Positions 33,304 through 43,312 of a stretch of 64,000 nt of DNA are shown one piece after another. How positions within the stretch are numbered: the stretch's first letter is position 1; each line of letters starts with the position of its first letter. Source of the DNA: Trochalopteron elliotii (lineage: Eukaryota; Chordata; Aves; Passeriformes; Leiothrichidae). The DNA lies in NCBI GenBank assembly GCA_024734555.1, contig JANPWX010020521.1, forward strand, positions 51,498 through 115,497, written 5' to 3'. A program made the translations under genes and the position numbers. The notes beneath the pieces are model-generated. The model did no database searches. It was not told the origin of the DNA and saw only the letters and a program-made list of their open reading frames with translations.

Positions 33304-36024
33304 TCAAGTGATGGTTTCCAGATGGGTCGGCAGAGAGCTCTCTCTGGGCGAAACCATTTCTTTCCTGGTCAGAGCCTTCATTACCCGACGTGTATGAGTA
33401 CCTTCTCTTGCAATTATCCCTAGGAGACACTTATATGCTATGACAATGAGAATCACTATTATTACAATCATTACAATGTACTGTATTATAGAAGATAACC
33501 AACCTGAGACCTGGATTCCTAATGAGCTAAATAGAGCTCCTACCCAATTATGTTCTGCCTCCTTTTGGACCTCCTGCACTTGTGATTCAATTTGTCCCAA
33601 TTGACTTATATCTTTTTCCACCTCTTGGGTTACGTTTGGGATATGCACACAACAATGGTCATCTTTCCCTTGCAGGTAGCCACAAACTCCATGTTCTCTT
33701 AGCAAAATCATATCCAGAGCCATCCTATTTTGAACGGTCATTCTGGTAGTTGCTTGTAACTGAATATTCAAATCCTTAAACCCCTTCTTAGTGACTGCTG
33801 CCAATCGTTCTGCTTGTCCCAGTAACTTGTAAAGCATCTCTCTGTTCCTATAAGTAGCTACCGGAGCAAATAATGACTCAAGTGCCCAACCAAATTTAAC
33901 TCCCCCTGATGGTTCATGCCATTCGTCCTCTGGATCTACTAATTCGTCCACCTCCCTTCTTATTCGCCTCTGGGTCTCCTCCTTAGTAAGTTTGGACTGT
34001 TTCCAGAATGGACATAAAGTGGGAATTCCTAGCGTAATTTGTGTCACTGAACCATCGATTGGCATATGGGTAGTCCATTGTCCATGTCCCTTAACCCAAA
34101 CTAAGTTCCCTGGGCTTCTTACTGTGGTTGTTTTGCAGTCAACTCCCATTTTATTATCTCTTTTCATAGAATGATTATATCCTCTGCACTCACATCCCAG
34201 CTGTAACAGAATTCTCACAGGTAACAAACCAATATGTTCTGGTGGGGTATCACAAGTAAAGATTTTGGTACAGTTCCAATCATCCTTAGCTTCCGTTAAT
34301 TGTCTCCAATGTGCAGGAACATCTTTAGATAATTCATAACTTTGGTTCTTTTTCCCTATCCATTGAATACACCAATTCACTGGGCCTATGTAACTATATG
34401 TTTCCAATAAACTTGGTCCCCAGATTGTCTGCCACTCTTCCATAGTGGTGTGGTGAGTAACATTTTGGCATACTTTTTCATTTATCTTTTTCTTTGTTTG
34501 TATTTGCACTCTCGAACAGGGGTACGTCCCTGTTTCTGAAACTATACAACTTCCCTTATTTCGGGGGTCCTCTACCCAACCGAGATAGCCTGGCATCTGT
34601 TGACATTGTTGCTTAGTAACCTCCTGTGGGATCAAACATCCTTCTATCCATCCTGGTATTATGTGGGATACAAATTTACAATTCCAGGAGACATTACTAA
34701 ATGCTTTGGGCATCTCTCCGACAGGTATGATTCCCCATGGTATTGGGTCACCTGCTGAGTGAGGCATGGGCAGGCAAGCTGTAATGGTTGTGACATTTTG
34801 CATTTTCCCAAAATCTCGAATTAATCCTAGCACCAGATTTTCTTGCTCTGGGGTTTTTATGGGATTCCTAATCTCTGTTACTTGCCTGGTGACTCGAGTT
34901 TCTTTCATATAGACGTGAGTCATTCCATGTTCCCACCAATCATCCTCCGAGATCCAACACCAATAATTTCCTTCATCATCATCCTTTTTGGCCTGCCTGA
35001 TTATTAACACTATCATTCCAACTCTTCTCTCGATCTGATATTTGGGTCCAGATTTCAAATTTCCCTTAAACCACCACCCAAAGTCAGTGAATTTCTTTCC
35101 CCCTGTGATACAGCTTAGAATTAGGTCCCGACCTTCTGTTGCTAGATATACCCCATGCTGTGGTTTAACGCTCCCACCCAAGTGAGGATTGACAACTACT
35201 TCCCTCAGTCCATAGTTCCCGTCACTTCCACAAGTGACTACGCATAGGTATTCTCCTTCAGCCTCCCCAATTTTGGGATCAGTAATGTTGAGCCACCCCT
35301 CCCCTCTCAATCCGACTATCCACCAGCTTATTCCAACGGTTAATCTTTCCCACATCTGGTCCGGGCCCATTTTCCACCATTTGACTTGTACTGTCCATCC
35401 ACAATAATGATCTAATTCAAAGGTGCAGTTTATTCTTAATGGGGGTCCATTCCACATGTCAACTTGTGTGCGGACCGGTACCACTGTGACAGGATTTTCC
35501 AAATTTTCCTTATTATTTATCCCTAACACTTTTACCTCAACATTCCCATAATCAAAGCTATCTCTAATCCAAACAACGCATGTGAATGGGCCTGTATGGT
35601 TTCTCCATGTTGTGGGTACCTGCAAGGTCGTGTTCCCTCTCTGTTGTTGCTTATCCCAGAACAAAGTAACCATTCCCTGATCCGCCACTTCTGGTCCCAC
35701 TTTCCATCTGACATTTATTTCTTCGAATCCAGCTCTCTGGTTATCTGAAAACAAACAGGTTAGATTCATGCTCGCATTTTCAGGCACTACTACATACGGA
35801 TCAACTACAGTAACTACCACAAAAGTATCCACATATAAGATCTGTCCCAGTAGGATGACAATTATTAGGATTTGGCTTTGAACACCATCCGGGTAGCAGA
35901 CAGAGGTCGAACTTCCCACTGAGACGGGACTTTCTTGACTCTGGTGTAATGGATCCAGTTTCCGATGCCCTCGACCTTTACAGCGGTGAAAGTAGTCATG
36001 AGTACTTGGTAAGGGCCTTCCCAT
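33304..36024 (-). CDS. env: Env glycoprotein with three N-terminal Ig-like domains
   Basis: Intact frame of up to 906 aa. Hydrophobic signal/anchor about 51-70. Three Ig-like units follow: C90-W107-C149, C200-W216-C261 and C305-W317-C356, the last two with the Y-x-C signature before the second Cys (GEYLC, GNYWC). A cysteine-rich surface region (about 395-686) and furin-type site RIRR (687-690) come next. The transmembrane subunit has a heptad region, [20 protein letters not shown] resembling the immunosuppressive segment, a C781-x9-C791-C792 motif and a membrane span (about 842-866). The frame overlaps the pol end by 160 nt. The true start may come from splicing, so residues 1-50 are uncertain. 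The Ig-like part is unusual: I recognise no retroviral Env with it, and origin from a host immunoglobulin-superfamily gene is inference. Confidence 0.88.
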   Translation of the reverse strand: MGRPLPSTHDYFHRCKGRGHRKLDPLHQSQESPVSVGSSTSVCYPDGVQSQILIIVILLGQILYVDTFVVVTVVDPYVVVPENASMNLTCLFSDNQRAGFEEINVRWKVGPEVADQGMVTLFWDKQQQRGNTTLQVPTTWRNHTGPFTCVVWIRDSFDYGNVEVKVLGINNKENLENPVTVVPVRTQVDMWNGPPLRINCTFELDHYCGWTVQVKWWKMGPDQMWERLTVGISWWIVGLRGEGWLNITDPKIGEAEGEYLCVVTCGSDGNYGLREVVVNPHLGGSVKPQHGVYLATEGRDLILSCITGGKKFTDFGWWFKGNLKSGPKYQIERRVGMIVLIIRQAKKDDDEGNYWCWISEDDWWEHGMTHVYMKETRVTRQVTEIRNPIKTPEQENLVLGLIRDFGKMQNVTTITACLPMPHSAGDPIPWGIIPVGEMPKAFSNVSWNCKFVSHIIPGWIEGCLIPQEVTKQQCQQMPGYLGWVEDPRNKGSCIVSETGTYPCSRVQIQTKKKINEKVCQNVTHHTTMEEWQTIWGPSLLETYSYIGPVNWCIQWIGKKNQSYELSKDVPAHWRQLTEAKDDWNCTKIFTCDTPPEHIGLLPVRILLQLGCECRGYNHSMKRDNKMGVDCKTTTVRSPGNLVWVKGHGQWTTHMPIDGSVTQITLGIPTLCPFWKQSKLTKEETQRRIRREVDELVDPEDEWHEPSGGVKFGWALESLFAPVATYRNREMLYKLLGQAERLAAVTKKGFKDLNIQLQATTRMTVQNRMALDMILLREHGVCGYLQGKDDHCCVHIPNVTQEVEKDISQLGQIESQVQEVQKEAEHNWVGALFSSLGIQVSGWLSSIIQYIVMIVIIVILIVIAYKCLLGIIAREGTHTRRVMKALTRKEMVSPRESSLPTHLETIT

Positions 36025-39000
36025 GTTTCCTTCAGAGGTTCAGTGTTCCAGTTTTTGATATACACTTGGTCTCCTGGTAGGATGTCATGAGCTGGATTCT
36101 CCAATGGCAACGGCCGATTCCACTGCAGGGCTCCTCTGATAGCTGTGAGGGTCTTATTGAGAGACAGGATATAAGTGAGTAAGATTTGGTCTCCTATCAA
36201 ATGCGGGTCACCCTGATACACTGTAGCATGATAAGGTTTGCCGTACAGGATCTCATACGGACTTACTCCTACCTTCTCTCTAGGCTTTATCCTGATTCTC
36301 AACAGAGCTAGGGGCAATGCCTGAGGCCACTGGATTTTTGCTTCCTGACAAATCTTCCTAATCTGCCCCTTCAGAGTCTGGTTCATCCTTTCCACCTGTC
36401 CACTAGACTGTGGTCTCCAGGGGGTATGAAGATTCCAAGTTATCCCTAACATTCTTGCTACCTCCTGTACAACTCCTGCCACAAAATGGGGTCCCCTGTC
36501 TGATGACATTCCTAACGGTACACCAAATCTTGGTATAATCTCCCGTAACAATGTCTTTACTACCTCTTTTGCCTGATTTGTTCGACAGGGAAAGGCTTCC
36601 GGCCACCCGGAAAAGGTACATACATACACCAATATGTACTTATATCCTTGGGCTTTTGGTAATTCTGAAAAATCTACTTGCCAATAATCTCCTGGTTGGG
36701 GTCCCACCTGTAATTTTCCCATTTGCACTTGCCTCCTAGTCACAGGGTTATTTTTGATACATACCGGGCAGGTGGCGTTCACTCTCTTAGCCATTGTTAA
36801 CATCTGATTTGAGATTACCTCTTTCCGCAGGAATTGAATCAGCGCTTCTGCTCCCCAATGGCATTTGTTATGTTCCATTTCCAGCACTGCTCTCATGATT
36901 CTCACAGGTAAAACTACTTGTCCCGTTGATGTTACATACCATCCTTTGATGTTTCTGCGGGCTTGCACCAACTCGGCTAATTTTTCATCTTCTGGAGAAT
37001 AGCTAGGTTTTTGTTCAAGGTAAGAAGCAGCTGGGTTAGTCCGTACAGGCAATAATGCTAATTGAGTCCATACTTCTCGGGCTACCTGTTTGGCTACTTT
37101 GTCTGCCAGCTGGTTTCCTTGGTGTTCTTTTCCCATCCCCCTCTGATGTCCTTTTACATGCATTACTGCCACCTCCCGGGGTTTGTGGACCGCTTCAAGT
37201 AGGGCTAGAATTTGCTCACGGTGTTTGACCTGTGCCCCTTGCGAGTTTAGAAGTCCCCTTTCTTTCCACAAAGCCCCGTGCACGTGGATTACTCCAAAAG
37301 CATATTTGGAGTCTGTCCAGATATTTACTCTTTTTCCTTGACTTAAAATCAAAGCTCTTACCAAAGCCCATATTTCTGCCTTTTGGGCTGATGTTCCTGG
37401 GGTCAGAGCCTTAGCCTCTACGACTTGGTTTAGGGTTACCACAGCATACCCAGCATACCGAGTTCCATTTTCAACGAAGCTGGAGCCATCAGTAAACAGT
37501 TCCCAGTCGGGGTCCTCCAAAGGCTCATCCCTCAAGTCTTGTCGACTAGCGAATACCTGTTCGATGGTTTCCACACAATCATGTACCAGTTCTCCTTCAT
37601 CCTGTTGAGCTTGGAGAAATTCTGCTGGATTAAGACAGTTAGTTGTTTTTAATTCGATGTCGTCTTGTTCCCTCAACTGTGCCTGGTACTGTAACATACG
37701 GCCAGACGACAACCAATGCCCCCCTTTTTGTTCCAGTACTGCAATTACCATGTGGGGAATATACACTTCAATTTTCTTTCCCAAAGTCAATTTCCTGGCC
37801 TCCTGTATTAGGATCACAGTAGCTGCCACAGCTCTTAAGCAGCTGGGCCATCCAGCACTCACGGCATCCAGCTGCTTTGAGAAGTATCCCACTGGGCGTT
37901 TCCACGATCCCAGCTTTTGTGTGAGTACTCCCACTGCCAGCCGCTGCCTTTCATTAACATACAGTTGAAAATCCTTTGTGAGGTCCGGCAAACCTAGGGC
38001 AGGTGCTTCCCTCAATGCCTGTTTCAGTGTCTGGAATGCCCTCTCCTGGACTTTTCCCCACTTTAGCTCAGGGTCCTTTGCAGCTTCATAGAGGGGTTTG
38101 GCTTTCAAGCCGAAGTCTGGAATCCACAGCCGACACCACCCCACCATCCCTAGAAAAGATCTCAGTTCCTGATGATTTCGGGGCGTAGGAATGGCACAGA
38201 TTGTTTGTATCCGGTTAGCACCCAACCTCCGGGTCCCCTGGGAGATTTCGCAACCCAAATATATGACTTTTTCTCTTACCAGTTGGGCTTTTTCTTTAGA
38301 CACACGATATCCAGCTTGTCCCAGCATATTCAGCAGTCCGATGGTTAGGCGCAAGCACACCTCTTGCTCTGCAGTAGCCAGGAAAATGTCATCAACATAT
38401 TGCAATAATACATAAGAGAAAGGAGGCTCCCATACCTGGCTGATTTTCCATTCCTCCAACTCTCGAGCCAACTGGTTCCCAAATATTGTGGGGGAGTTCT
38501 TGTAACCTTGCGGCAATCGAGCCCAGGTTAGCTGTTTTTTCCGTCCTGTGTTGGGGTCTTCCCACTCAAAGGCAAACAATTTTCTACTTTCAAATGCCAG
38601 AGGGATGCAGAAAAACGCGTCCTTTAAATCGATTACAGTGAACCACTGAAATTTTTCAGACACAGATGTTAGCAATGTATAAGGGTTAGCCACCACCGGA
38701 TGGATGTCCTTCGTGATATTATTGATTGCCCTTAAATCTTGAACCAATCTATATTTTCCATTTGGTTTCTTCACCGGGAAAATTGGGGTATTGTATTCTG
38801 ATTCACATTCTTGCAGAATTCCTAATGTCAAATACTGAGTTATCATTGGGGCTACCCCTTTCCTAGCTTCCAGCTTTAGTGGGTACTGCTTTAATCTAAC
38901 TGGACGGGCTCCTTCCTTCAACTCCACCACTACAGGTTGTGCAGCTTTTGACCTACCTGGAACTCCAGACTCCCAGACCCATGGTACTACTGCCTGCTCT

Positions 39001-39386
39001 ATTTCTTCAGGTATATCTGCTGTTTCTACTTCTTTTATCACAAACAACTGGGATAGGTTTTCTTCTGGGAATTCCAATTTAACCCTTCCATTTTCAAAAA
39101 TTATTCTCGCATTTACTCTTGACAATAAATCCCTTCCTAGCAATGATTCTGGACTTTTTGGCATATACAAGAATTGATGGTCAAATTCTTTTCCCCCAAA
39201 TTTTATATCTAATGGGCGTAAGAATGTCCTTTCCTCTATTTGTCCCATAACCCCCACCACCTGGATAGTAGTATCACTCAAGGATCCCATTAGTGTATTT
39301 AAAGCAGAATGTGTAGCTCCAGTATCTACCCTAAATTCTCTGGGCTTCCCCTCCACCTCAATTATCACCTTTAGACCATCATCTAG
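35865..39386 (-). CDS. pol: Pro-Pol polyprotein (protease, RT, RNase H, integrase)
   Basis: Continues in the gag frame after the UGA at 39387-39389 (LDDGLKV...). In residue numbers counted from the GTG at 39368: protease D15-T-G; RT D247, PQGYKNSP and Y324-V-D-D; connection; RNase H D627, E665, D686; integrase H833-x3-H837-x29-C867-x2-C870; catalytic D899, D957, E993 (D-x35-E); GPY/F-type tail GPYQVLMT. No stop or frameshift and no dUTPase. About 1,170 aa is a normal length for gammaretroviral pro-pol. It has no start codon of its own, so translation depends on readthrough of the gag stop. Its 3' end overlaps env. Confidence 0.95.
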   Translation of the reverse strand, partial: LDDGLKVIIEVEGKPREFRVDTGATHSALNTLMGSLSDTTIQVVGVMGQIEERTFLRPLDIKFGGKEFDHQFLYMPKSPESLLGRDLLSRVNARIIFENGRVKLEFPEENLSQLFVIKEVETADIPEEIEQAVVPWVWESGVPGRSKAAQPVVVELKEGARPVRLKQYPLKLEARKGVAPMITQYLTLGILQECESEYNTPIFPVKKPNGKYRLVQDLRAINNITKDIHPVVANPYTLLTSVSEKFQWFTVIDLKDAFFCIPLAFESRKLFAFEWEDPNTGRKKQLTWARLPQGYKNSPTIFGNQLARELEEWKISQVWEPPFSYVLLQYVDDIFLATAEQEVCLRLTIGLLNMLGQAGYRVSKEKAQLVREKVIYLGCEISQGTRRLGANRIQTICAIPTPRNHQELRSFLGMVGWCRLWIPDFGLKAKPLYEAAKDPELKWGKVQERAFQTLKQALREAPALGLPDLTKDFQLYVNERQRLAVGVLTQKLGSWKRPVGYFSKQLDAVSAGWPSCLRAVAATVILIQEARKLTLGKKIEVYIPHMVIAVLEQKGGHWLSSGRMLQYQAQLREQDDIELKTTNCLNPAEFLQAQQDEGELVHDCVETIEQVFASRQDLRDEPLEDPDWELFTDGSSFVENGTRYAGYAVVTLNQVVEAKALTPGTSAQKAEIWALVRALILSQGKRVNIWTDSKYAFGVIHVHGALWKERGLLNSQGAQVKHREQILALLEAVHKPREVAVMHVKGHQRGMGKEHQGNQLADKVAKQVAREVWTQLALLPVRTNPAASYLEQKPSYSPEDEKLAELVQARRNIKGWYVTSTGQVVLPVRIMRAVLEMEHNKCHWGAEALIQFLRKEVISNQMLTMAKRVNATCPVCIKNNPVTRRQVQMGKLQVGPQPGDYWQVDFSELPKAQGYKYILVYVCTFSGWPEAFPCRTNQAKEVVKTLLREIIPRFGVPLGMSSDRGPHFVAGVVQEVARMLGITWNLHTPWRPQSSGQVERMNQTLKGQIRKICQEAKIQWPQALPLALLRIRIKPREKVGVSPYEILYGKPYHATVYQGDPHLIGDQILLTYILSLNKTLTAIRGALQWNRPLPLENPAHDILPGDQVYIKNWNTEPLKETWEGPYQVLMTTFTAVKVEGIGNWIHYTRVKKVPSQWEVRPLSATRMVFKAKS

Positions 39387-39389
39387 TCA
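39383..39389 (-). promoter_or_regulatory. Gag-pol readthrough site UGA-CUA-G
   Basis: Gag ends with TGA and the next codons CTA GAT continue in the same frame into protease. Family knowledge: gammaretroviruses make Gag-Pol by suppression of one stop codon, and UGA followed by CUA is a well-known leaky context. No structure downstream was assessed. Confidence 0.8.
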
Positions 39390-41087
39390 GCTGCTCTGAT
39401 TTGGATTGTGGTAACTCCCCATCATAAAGGCTTGTGCGACCTCTTGTGGATTATTGCAGAAAGGATTTAGTCCCTGTCCCTGCTCATTCCCTCCACCCTG
39501 GGAAAGTGGGCACTCATTTTTCCAGTGGCCTCTATTTTTGCATATAGCACATTGATTCCATGCCAACCTAGTCGTTCCCTGTCCCATTATACCATTCCCA
39601 AATCCTCTCCCCGCAGCCAATGCTGGATTTCCTCCCCCTCTTCCCCGGCCCCGACCTTGTCCTCTTCCCCTGGAGTTTCCCCCTCTAAAATTTCCACTTG
39701 TTACCTGTTGTAAGATTGCCAGCATACTTGCTTGCTGCCTTTTCATTGTCTCCTTTTCTCTGTTATTATAAACTTTCCATGCCACCTCCAACAACCTTTC
39801 TAGGTCCCTAGTTTCTTCCCCCTCCAATTTCTGCAACTTCTTACGGATATCCTCCTGAGACTGTCCCATAAATATCAATGCCAATTGCAATTTTCCCGCT
39901 TCCCCCTCCACATCCAAATTTGTAAATCGTCGGGCAGTCTCCTTTAATCTCTCCAAAAACGCTGAGGGCGACTCATTTTTTTCCTGCTTAACTGAGTACA
40001 ATTTTGACCAATTCAAGGTTTTAGGTATCCCATTTCGCACTCCCTCCACCACCAGCTCTTGATAAGTTCTAAGTCTTCGCATCCCTTCCCCTGAATTTGG
40101 GTTCCACTCTGGGTCTTCCCTTGGTACCAAATCATTCACATTGCCCCCTGCCAATCGCAACCGAACCATGTCTCGAGCCCGCTCAGTCATGGCCTTAAAA
40201 ACCATCTCTTTTTCTGTGGAATCTAAAATTGTATCTAACAAAACTTGTATATCATTATAATCAGGATTCTGAGTTTTAATCACCATCTTAATCACTCGAG
40301 CCACACGCTCCGGATCTTCCCGATACGTCCCTGCTGATTGTTTCCAAATCATCAAATCATTAGGGGAAAATGGGACCTTTATCATAACCTTCTCCCCCTC
40401 GGGACCTGCCACCGCCTCTCGTAAAGGGGCCATTAAACGGGGTTTATTTACCTCCCTCTCTTTCTCCCTTTCTCGTCCCCTCTCCATCATCCGCCCCCTC
40501 CGGGTCCTTTCCCACAATGGACTCCGCAGCGCAATTGCTTCCTCCTGTGTGGTTTCCTCAGTCCCTGCTTTCCTTTCTTTCCCTAATTCATCACCCTTCC
40601 CTAACGGGGGTGCACTGGGGAGGGTCAACACCGCTACTGGGGGAACCAGCATTGAGACATCCTCTTCAGGTTCTGCAAATTTTACCGAGCACTCTTTGCA
40701 CCTTTTCCATTCTTTACATCCCACACATTCATCATCCACAGATTTCAATACCATTATACCACATTCCTTCTGCCACTCAGGCTTTTCTTTCAAGTAATAA
40801 AACAAATCCAAATACGGTATCTCATCCCACTTGTCATTATCTTGTAAATAATGCATCAAAGGAGTAATGATATCAGGGTTCAAAGTACCATTCCTGGGCC
40901 ACTGCATTCCTTCAGTCTCATACATGGGCCAAATATAATTACAGTAATCAATCAATTTCCTTTTACTCAGTTCCTGACCAAAAGTACCTTGTTTCCAATG
41001 CTGTAATAAACATCCTAGAGGCGAATCATCATTTATTTCTATGTTAGTACTAGTTAATGCTTTAAACGTTTTAAATGGCATCATCAT
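39387..41087 (-). CDS. gag: Gag polyprotein, 566 aa
   Basis: Starts at the first of three consecutive ATG codons (MMMPFKTFK). An upstream in-frame GTG is unlikely to be used. Order: N-terminal matrix-like part without an obvious myristoylation Gly2; C121-x2-C124-x5-C130-x2-C133; a PSAP late motif (157-160) that in relatives recruits ESCRT; an Arg/Glu-rich stretch; capsid with PFSPNDLMIWK and major homology region ESPSAFLERLKE; an Arg-Gly-rich nucleocapsid with one CCHC knuckle CAICKNRGHWKNEC (513-526). It ends at TGA followed by CTAG. The frame is unbroken. Confidence 0.93.
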   Translation of the reverse strand: MMMPFKTFKALTSTNIEINDDSPLGCLLQHWKQGTFGQELSKRKLIDYCNYIWPMYETEGMQWPRNGTLNPDIITPLMHYLQDNDKWDEIPYLDLFYYLKEKPEWQKECGIMVLKSVDDECVGCKEWKRCKECSVKFAEPEEDVSMLVPPVAVLTLPSAPPLGKGDELGKERKAGTEETTQEEAIALRSPLWERTRRGRMMERGREREKEREVNKPRLMAPLREAVAGPEGEKVMIKVPFSPNDLMIWKQSAGTYREDPERVARVIKMVIKTQNPDYNDIQVLLDTILDSTEKEMVFKAMTERARDMVRLRLAGGNVNDLVPREDPEWNPNSGEGMRRLRTYQELVVEGVRNGIPKTLNWSKLYSVKQEKNESPSAFLERLKETARRFTNLDVEGEAGKLQLALIFMGQSQEDIRKKLQKLEGEETRDLERLLEVAWKVYNNREKETMKRQQASMLAILQQVTSGNFRGGNSRGRGQGRGRGRGGGNPALAAGRGFGNGIMGQGTTRLAWNQCAICKNRGHWKNECPLSQGGGNEQGQGLNPFCNNPQEVAQAFMMGSYHNPNQSS

Positions 41088-41233
41088 ACACACACTCACT
41101 CTCACTCTTACACCACAATTCAGTTACCAATAGTCCACTATAATCCACTATAATCCACTGTTCTTGCCTTGCTCGTCACTGCGAGTGGCAAGTACTGGTC
41201 CTGCGCAGCTTTCGCCACGTCTGACGAATTTCA
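41088..41233 (-). promoter_or_regulatory. Remaining gag leader, no primer binding site seen
   Basis: About 146 nt separate the gag ATG from the junction with the host-flank copy. It holds three copies of a 10-bp unit TAATCCACTA (41131-41160) and a hairpin (41163-41192). No TGG-starting 18-nt tRNA match lies next to an LTR, so the primer site and true 5' LTR edge are missing here. Confidence 0.7.
41163..41192 (-). promoter_or_regulatory. Leader stem-loop
   Basis: Outer stem CTTGCC/GGCAAG and inner stem CTCG/CGAG with a 6-nt loop. The position just upstream of gag would suit a dimerisation or packaging element. That role is inference. Confidence 0.5.
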
Positions 41234-42739
41234 TGAATGAATTTCAGCACAGAGCCGTAGGATCACGACAATGAGTCCCTGGTTTGCTGCTGTTATACCA
41301 AAATTCCTTGCAAAGCCTGAGAGACCATGAGTTAGTGACCACCTGGAATGTTTCTGGTAGTGCAGAAGTGTTGGGGTGTGGACACCTGGTTATATCCTTC
41401 ATTTAGGCTTCATTTTAAGACTACTAAATACATAGGTAAGTTTTCCCTGAATTTTATGTTCAGTAGCAGTTTAAATCACTTCCTCAGCCACAGAAATTGA
41501 AAGCTGCTGAGGAATCAGCCCTGTGGGTTTCACACTTCTGTCAGTCTACTAAAGGTTTTGGGCTTACCACAGATTTTAATTTTGAAATATGCATTTAAGA
41601 AAGCCAAAACATAGATAACATATATTTTCACCTGAACATTTCCTCTCCGTTTTTAAATTTCAGAAGCATAAATAGGAAAATCTTGAGAACACGTCTTGTT
41701 TGTTAACATGTGTGATGATATTTAAGTGGAAAAGTATCATGATCTGGTATTTAAAGTAAACCAAATTTGTTAATTTATTTTTCACATTCTGCAGTTTGTT
41801 TATTTTTAATTAAGTTTTGACTAAAAATTCTGTTTCCTCAGTAGCTTTCAAGTTCTGTGGTTGACAAAGGTAAACCATATTTTTATAGATTAAAAACCCA
41901 AATATTTTTTAAAAATAATTATTAAATCTACAGTTCTAAATTAACAGATTATACTTAATAAAGTGTTTTATTTAATATAAATCTTATTTAAACTATTATT
42001 TGAATAAATATTAAATTATTAAATAACTTTAAGCACACATTTCTTTGATCAGTGGGCTTGATTGACATATTCCCTCAAACAATTCAAAAATCATTCTCGT
42101 AACTACACAAAAACACACTTATTGTCCTGAATAGCTTTATTATTAACAACTGTTAGTTTAAATTGATCACAAGTTCTGAAAATCTGGGGACAAAACCTAA
42201 AAGTTCATTTATTTAAAGAGGGAGAAAGAAAAAAGGGTTTGCTTTAGGTTTTTTTGTTTGTTTCTTTTTAAGTTATGAAAAAAAAGCTAAAGAACAGCAT
42301 GCATTCATAAGCAACAGGGATGAAACACTGACAATGATAAACTGACATTGAAAGGCTCTTGCTAACAAGACCACTCCAATACACAAATATGTTTTAAATG
42401 GCTTCTTGGTATTCCCATTAGTTGTAGATATCATTAGGAAAATAAAAAAAAAAAAAAAAAAACACAAATAAAGTAAAATTTTTTGAACAGGTGGGGTTTT
42501 TTTTACAAATGTTACTAATTTATGTTCTTATGTAAAAATTTTTATTTCATATCTTGATTTTTTTTATATGCTATATCAGAGGCTAGCTGCTGGTTTTCTT
42601 AGGAAAACACTAATTTTTAAAACAACCTAGTAATAATTAAAAACAACAATAAAAGCTCAAAACTGTCAGAAAAACTTGGTAACTTACCTGCTTTTCCCAT
42701 TGTGATTCCTTTCCCAAACAATTACACACTTTGTAGTTT
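41234..42739. repeat. Second copy of the host flank, between right LTR and gag leader
   Basis: Substitution-free copy of 31233-32737. A provirus normally has the primer site and leader here. Best explained as an assembly join between two haplotypes, less likely as a real rearrangement. Confidence 0.85.
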
Positions 42740-43255
42740 TGTTGCCCGATATCCAAAGTGAAACACAAATCAACAAAGTTGATTTATGCCGGTGCTTTAT
42801 TTTAGGGCCCGGGGACCTGAGGACTAGCGTCCCAAGTCAGAATCCCGAAGACCTTCATTTTACAATCAGCTTTTATATCTTTTTACAACTGATTACTTCA
42901 TTAGTGTACGTGCAAAACCCCACATCCCAAGTTACAATAGATACATATATCAAAATCAAATTACACTCCTTGAAGTCATAAATTTCACATGGTTGTCTGC
43001 TCCAAGACTATGGTTTAGCTCCTGTGGTCAAACTCCCACCACCAGATACCCATGGCTACGTTATACTTTAACTTAATCTCATGGAAACATCTAACAGTTT
43101 CTACCTGTTTGTTCTTAGCTAAGCAGTCTAAACCTCAGTACATTCCCATGGCACATTCCCAGAATTAGGGCCTACTCCTAATAGAGAAATCTTCAAGCCT
43201 TAGCATGACTACTACTACTTCACTATTTTATTTCTCCCAACCCCCTTTGGTAACA
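42740..43255 (-). mobile_element. Right LTR (5' LTR position), 516 bp
   Basis: Same ends, TATA box (42871-42877) and AATAAA (42796-42801) as the left LTR, with three substitutions (42820, 43017, 43131). It abuts GTTT on its right. As its inner side is host flank and not leader, it may be a solo LTR from the other haplotype. Confidence 0.9.
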
Positions 43256-43259
43256 GTTT
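43256..43259. other. Target site duplication GTTT (right)
   Basis: Matches 32734-32737. Confidence 0.8.
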
Positions 43260-43274
43260 TATGATGATTTGAAA

Positions 43275-43312
43275 AAGGAAAAAAAAAAAAAAAAGAAAAA
43301 AGAAAAAAAAAA
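43275..43312. repeat. A-rich run beside the insertion site
   Basis: Runs of A with single G interruptions starting about 20 bp from the target site. Simple sequence. Confidence 0.8.

Larger units (their letters stand above)
32738..43255 (-). mobile_element. Endogenous gammaretrovirus-like provirus, minus strand
   Basis: Order on the element strand: LTR, inserted host-flank copy, leader, gag, pro-pol, env, polypurine tract, LTR. All three coding regions are open apart from the gag UGA. A class I (gamma-like) assignment follows from one CCHC knuckle in Gag, the capsid segment ESPSAFLERLKE, YVDD reverse transcriptase, the GPY-type integrase tail, gag-pol in one frame, and a 4-bp target duplication. 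The LTR pair differs at 3 of 516 positions, so the insertion is recent. The segment 41234-42739 is not viral. Confidence 0.93.

Noticed and set aside
41088..41105. Upstream GTG start for gag
   Set aside because: Three consecutive ATG codons at 41087-41079 are the obvious start in a eukaryotic retroviral mRNA.
41200..41217. Primer binding site starting TGGCGAAAGC
   Set aside because: It is 16 nt away from the junction, not next to an LTR, and matches no tRNA 3' end I know.
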